Positions 60,600 to 64,000 of a DNA stretch of 64,000 nt are shown piece by piece. Location: positions 1 to 64,000 of the forward strand of contig NZ_CANQTS010000002.1 in the NCBI RefSeq assembly GCF_947626835.1. Direction: 5' to 3'. The translations under genes and the position numbers were made by a program. The notes under the pieces were generated by a model. That model was not told the origin of the DNA. It saw only the letters and a program-made list of their open reading frames with translations, and searched no databases. The stretch is from an uncultured Acinetobacter sp. (lineage in GTDB: Bacteria; Pseudomonadota; Gammaproteobacteria; Pseudomonadales; Moraxellaceae). The stretch's first letter is position 1, and each line of letters opens with the position of its first letter.

Positions 60600-60987
60600 T
60601 CCTTTACCGGGGCACAATAAAGTGCAAAAAAATCCTCTAATTTTGTCCTAAAATAGCGCATCTTGCTTATTACATGCTCATTTTTGCCCATTTTCGGTGC
60701 AAAAATAATCAAAATACATGATTTAAAATCGATTTGAGTCTGTTAAAGTCGTCAATATAAAAGCTACAACACCTAAATAAAAAACTTGGCATCGTTCTTG
60801 CTTTATTGCTGCATGAATTGAGTCAATGTCCTGTTTTGGCGCGGCAGACTCCAAAAACTGTGCACAATCTTGCGTTAAAAGAGTGCTTAAAGTGATTGGC
60901 GGCTTTGCTAACTCAAACTTAGGAACACACCCAACAAAAAATGAACTGTTAATTGCCCATTGATGGGCTCTGTAAGAAGGGTACGCT
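60600..60987 (+). promoter_or_regulatory. gltB upstream region with a sigma-54-like promoter
   Basis: A 388-bp region without a supported gene. TTGGCATCGTTCTTGCT (60786-60802) has GG and GC exactly 10 nt apart, the -24/-12 spacing of sigma-54 promoters, and would start transcription near 60813. A GCCCAT-TG-ATGGGC hairpin (60953-60966) lies just before the gltB ribosome-binding site. No clear terminator follows the DamX-like gene. Confidence 0.4.
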
Positions 60988-63900
60988 ATGCACATGCCAT
61001 CGCCTCACAATGTAGCTCCCACTCAAGGTTTGTATCAACCCGATGAGTTTAAAGATAACTGTGGTTTCGGCTTAATTGCTCACATGCAAGGTGATGCAAG
61101 CCATGACTTAGTCAAGACCGCCATGCACAGTTTAAGTTGTATGACCCACCGTGGTGGTATTGCCGCAGATGGCAAAACAGGTGATGGTTGTGGCTTATTA
61201 TTGGCAATGCCAAAAGCGTTCTTCCGTGAAGAAGCAAAAAAAATTAGTGATATTACTTTAAGCGAAGTCTTTGCTGTGGGTACGGTATTTTTAAACCTAG
61301 ACCCAGCTTTGGCTTTAAATGCTAAACAAATTTTAACCAAAGAAATTGAAGCAGAAGGCTGTCGCGTATTGGGTTGGCGTGTTGTGCCAACCAACACCGA
61401 TGCTTTAGGTTCAATTGCGATGCAGTCTTTGCCAGCGTTTGAACAAATCTTTGTCAATTGCCCAATGGGTGTGACTGAGGTTGAGTTTAACCGTAAATTG
61501 GTGATGGCACGTCGTCGTGCTGAACAACAAATCAATGACCCATATTTCTATGTAACAACCTTATGCTCAACAGTGATTAGCTATAAAGGTTTGATGATGC
61601 CGGTGTATATTGCCGACTTCTACTTAGATTTAGCCGATCCGCGTTTAGCCTCACATATTGTGGTGTTCCACCAACGTTTCTCGACCAATACCTTGCCACG
61701 TTGGCCATTGGCACAGCCATTTCGTTATTTAGCGCATAATGGTGAAATCAATACCATTACTGCTAACCGTAACTGGGCTGTGGCACGTACTCCTAAATTT
61801 GCAACGCCATTTTTACCGGGTATTACAGAACTTGATCCAATTGTAAACCGTACTGGTTCGGATTCTTCAAGCTTAGACAATATGCTTGAATTATTGGTCG
61901 GTGGTGGTATGGATTTATTCCGTGCACTACGTATGCTCGTACCACCTGCATGGCAAAACGTAGAAACTTTAGACGTTGATTTACGTGCTTTTTATGAATT
62001 TAACTCAAAACACATGGAAGCATGGGATGGTCCAGCAGGGCTTGTGATTCAAGATGGGCGTCATGCCATTTGTATGCTAGATCGTAATGGTTTACGTCCG
62101 GCACGTTGGGTGATTACCAAAAATGGTTACATCACGCTGGCTTCAGAAATTGGCGTATGGGGTTATGAACCTGAAGATGTGATTTCTAAAGGTCGTGTGG
62201 GTCCGGGTCAAATCTTAGTGATTGATACCTTAACCGGCAAAATGCTGGATACTCAAGATGTCAACAATCATCTTAAAAACATGCGTCCATATCGTGAATG
62301 GTTACGTGATCATTCAGTACGTTTACAAGGCAGCACCGAACTTGAAGAACATTTATGTGATCAAGGCTTAAAAGGCGAACAGCTTAAAGCCTCACAAAAA
62401 ATGTTTATGGTGACTTTTGAAGAACGTGATCAATTGCTGCGTCCAATTGCAGAAAGTGGTCAAGAAGCGGTGGGCTCTATGGGCGATGACACGCCAATGG
62501 CAGTTCTGTCACGTCAAGTGCGTCATGTGTCGGATTATTTCCGCCAACAGTTTGCACAAGTGACCAATCCGCCGATTGATCCATTACGTGAATCGATTGT
62601 GATGTCGCTTGAAACTTGTTTTGGTCGTGAGCAAAACGTGTTTGAGCAAAGCCCTGAACATGCTGATCGTTTGATTGTTTCAAGCCCAGTGCTGTCCAAC
62701 TCAAAAATGCATCAGATTCGCACGCTAGGTCGTAAAGGCTATGAGATTGCCGATATTGATTTGAACTATGCCCAAGACGAAGGCTTACAGGCTGCAATTA
62801 CACGTATTTGTCAGCAAGCAGCACAAGCCATTCGTGATGGTAAAACATTATTGGTGCTCTCAGACAAAAAAATCCGTGAAGGACATTTACCTGCCAATGC
62901 CATGATGGTCACCGGTGCAGTACATCATCATTTAATTCAAGTGGGTTTACGTACCGACGCCAATTTAATTATTGAAACAGGTTTTGCCCGTGATCCGCAT
63001 CAGTTTGCTGTATTGCTAGGCTTTGGTGCTACTGCCATTTATCCATACTTAGCGTATGACGTGATCAATGATCTGATTGCCAAAGGCGAGTTATTGGGCG
63101 ACCCTGTGTATGCGCAAAATAATTTCCGTAAAGGTATTGAAAAAGGCTTACTCAAAGTTTTATCTAAAATGGGGATTTCAACGGTTGCTTCTTACCGTGG
63201 TGGTCAGTTATTTGAAGCGGTTGGTTTAGCGAATGAAGTGGTTAACACCTGTTTTATTGGTGTGCCAAGCCGTATTCAAGGAGCAACCTTTGTAGACTTA
63301 GAAAACGATCAGAAAAAATTAGCCGATTTAGCATGGAAAAACCGTAAGCCGATTGAACAAGGTGGCTTACTCAAATTTGTATTTGATAAGGAATATCACG
63401 CCTTTAACCCAGATGTGATTAATGCACTGCATAAAGCGGTTCGTTCAGGTGATTACGCCGATTTTAAAGAATATGCACAGTTGGTCAATACCCGTCCAAT
63501 TGCCACCATTCGTGATTTATTTAAACTTAAAACTGACCATTCAATTGCCCTAGAACAGGTTGAATCAGTTGAACAAATTTTACCACGCTTTGATTCAGCA
63601 GGGATGTCCTTGGGTGCATTATCACCAGAAGCACATGAAGCAATTGCAATTGCCATGAACACGATTGGTGGGCGTTCAAATTCCGGTGAAGGCGGTGAAG
63701 ATCCTGCACGTTATGGCACCATTCGTAACTCAAAAATCAAACAAATTGCATCAGGTCGCTTTGGTGTGACCCCGGCATATTTAACTTCAGCAGAAGTGCT
63801 GCAAATTAAAGTGGCACAAGGTGCAAAACCGGGTGAAGGTGGTCAATTACCGGGGGGTAAAGTCAACGGTTTGATTGCACGTTTACGTTACTCGGTACCG

Positions 63901-64000
63901 GGTGTAACCTTAATTTCACCACCGCCGCATCATGACATTTACTCGATTGAAGATTTATCACAGTTGATCTTTGACTTAAAACAAGTCAATCCACAGGCGA
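60988..64000 (+). CDS. gltB: Glutamate synthase (NADPH) large subunit GltB, partial at right edge
   Basis: GltB makes glutamate from glutamine and 2-oxoglutarate with the GltD subunit. The frame is open from ATG 60988 to the end of the window (about 1004 residues of a roughly 1500-residue protein). A 24-residue propeptide precedes catalytic Cys25 ([10 protein letters not shown]) of the N-terminal class II glutaminase domain (about 25-430, with [43 protein letters not shown]). A central domain follows (about 470-780). The FMN-binding synthase domain begins around residue 850 ([37 protein letters not shown]). AAGAAGG precedes the ATG; another ATG lies two codons later. The iron-sulfur cluster and C-terminal domain are outside the window. 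Confidence 0.97.
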   Translation, partial: MHMPSPHNVAPTQGLYQPDEFKDNCGFGLIAHMQGDASHDLVKTAMHSLSCMTHRGGIAADGKTGDGCGLLLAMPKAFFREEAKKISDITLSEVFAVGTVFLNLDPALALNAKQILTKEIEAEGCRVLGWRVVPTNTDALGSIAMQSLPAFEQIFVNCPMGVTEVEFNRKLVMARRRAEQQINDPYFYVTTLCSTVISYKGLMMPVYIADFYLDLADPRLASHIVVFHQRFSTNTLPRWPLAQPFRYLAHNGEINTITANRNWAVARTPKFATPFLPGITELDPIVNRTGSDSSSLDNMLELLVGGGMDLFRALRMLVPPAWQNVETLDVDLRAFYEFNSKHMEAWDGPAGLVIQDGRHAICMLDRNGLRPARWVITKNGYITLASEIGVWGYEPEDVISKGRVGPGQILVIDTLTGKMLDTQDVNNHLKNMRPYREWLRDHSVRLQGSTELEEHLCDQGLKGEQLKASQKMFMVTFEERDQLLRPIAESGQEAVGSMGDDTPMAVLSRQVRHVSDYFRQQFAQVTNPPIDPLRESIVMSLETCFGREQNVFEQSPEHADRLIVSSPVLSNSKMHQIRTLGRKGYEIADIDLNYAQDEGLQAAITRICQQAAQAIRDGKTLLVLSDKKIREGHLPANAMMVTGAVHHHLIQVGLRTDANLIIETGFARDPHQFAVLLGFGATAIYPYLAYDVINDLIAKGELLGDPVYAQNNFRKGIEKGLLKVLSKMGISTVASYRGGQLFEAVGLANEVVNTCFIGVPSRIQGATFVDLENDQKKLADLAWKNRKPIEQGGLLKFVFDKEYHAFNPDVINALHKAVRSGDYADFKEYAQLVNTRPIATIRDLFKLKTDHSIALEQVESVEQILPRFDSAGMSLGALSPEAHEAIAIAMNTIGGRSNSGEGGEDPARYGTIRNSKIKQIASGRFGVTPAYLTSAEVLQIKVAQGAKPGEGGQLPGGKVNGLIARLRYSVPGVTLISPPPHHDIYSIEDLSQLIFDLKQVNPQA

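Overview
The window is a chromosomal segment of a gammaproteobacterium, almost certainly Acinetobacter (species not resolved). The evidence is low GC with many AT-rich codons, an acyl-CoA reductase that reads like the Acinetobacter wax-ester enzyme Acr1 along its whole length, a PBP3 whose active-site serine is at residue 336, scattered his genes, and the order ponA/pilMNOPQ-aroK-aroB-damX-like-gltB shared with pseudomonads. Most of the window is core genome. Accessory content is concentrated in the first 2.3 kb and around 8.8-10.2 kb.

Layout: 1-2.3 kb holds a probable insertion-sequence end, an unrecognised 99-aa gene and an AT-rich Sel1-repeat gene. 2.4-6.1 kb has a candidate small RNA or leader, ahpC, and a LysR/isochorismatase-like pair divergent from a pirin gene. 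6.4-8.5 kb is a two-gene FAD oxidoreductase/methyltransferase unit. 8.6-10.4 kb is a cassette between tRNA-Thr and tRNA-Ser with an SRA-HNH endonuclease and a divergent small gene. 10.5-14.9 kb has kup and a tandem pair of secreted nuclease paralogues, the first of which has lost the catalytic motif. 14.9-22.4 kb carries hisF, hisA, hisH and hisB on the minus strand, interspersed with thrB, small membrane proteins, a DMT transporter and an odd repetitive Val/Asp/Gly-rich protein. 22.4-24.0 kb has a PanZ-like GNAT gene, two identical tRNA-Phe genes and a methyltransferase gene broken by one amber codon. 24-33.5 kb has a CoA-transferase, ompR-envZ, tex and a SulP-carbonic anhydrase fusion. 33.7-40.5 kb has acr1, ettA, a zinc/cation CDF transporter, tRNA-Glu, tRNA-Ala and gltX. 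41-50.2 kb has a sulfate-binding protein, half of the dcw cluster (rsmH-ftsL-ftsI-murE-murF-mraY) and rlmA. 50.2-64 kb has mrcA divergent from pilMNOPQ-aroK-aroB-damX-like, then gltB running off the right edge.

Working together: mrcA, ftsI, ftsL, murE, murF and mraY build and divide the envelope. PilM-Q are the inner-membrane alignment complex and secretin of type IV pili, which Acinetobacter uses for twitching and DNA uptake. ompR-envZ reads envelope stress, and an intrinsic terminator between the two genes suggests that the kinase is made in smaller amounts than the regulator. The less ordinary items are the SRA-HNH cassette, the nuclease/pseudonuclease pair, the candidate RNA upstream of ahpC, the repetitive protein inside the his genes, and the amber-interrupted methyltransferase. 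No CRISPR array, prophage or rRNA operon is visible.
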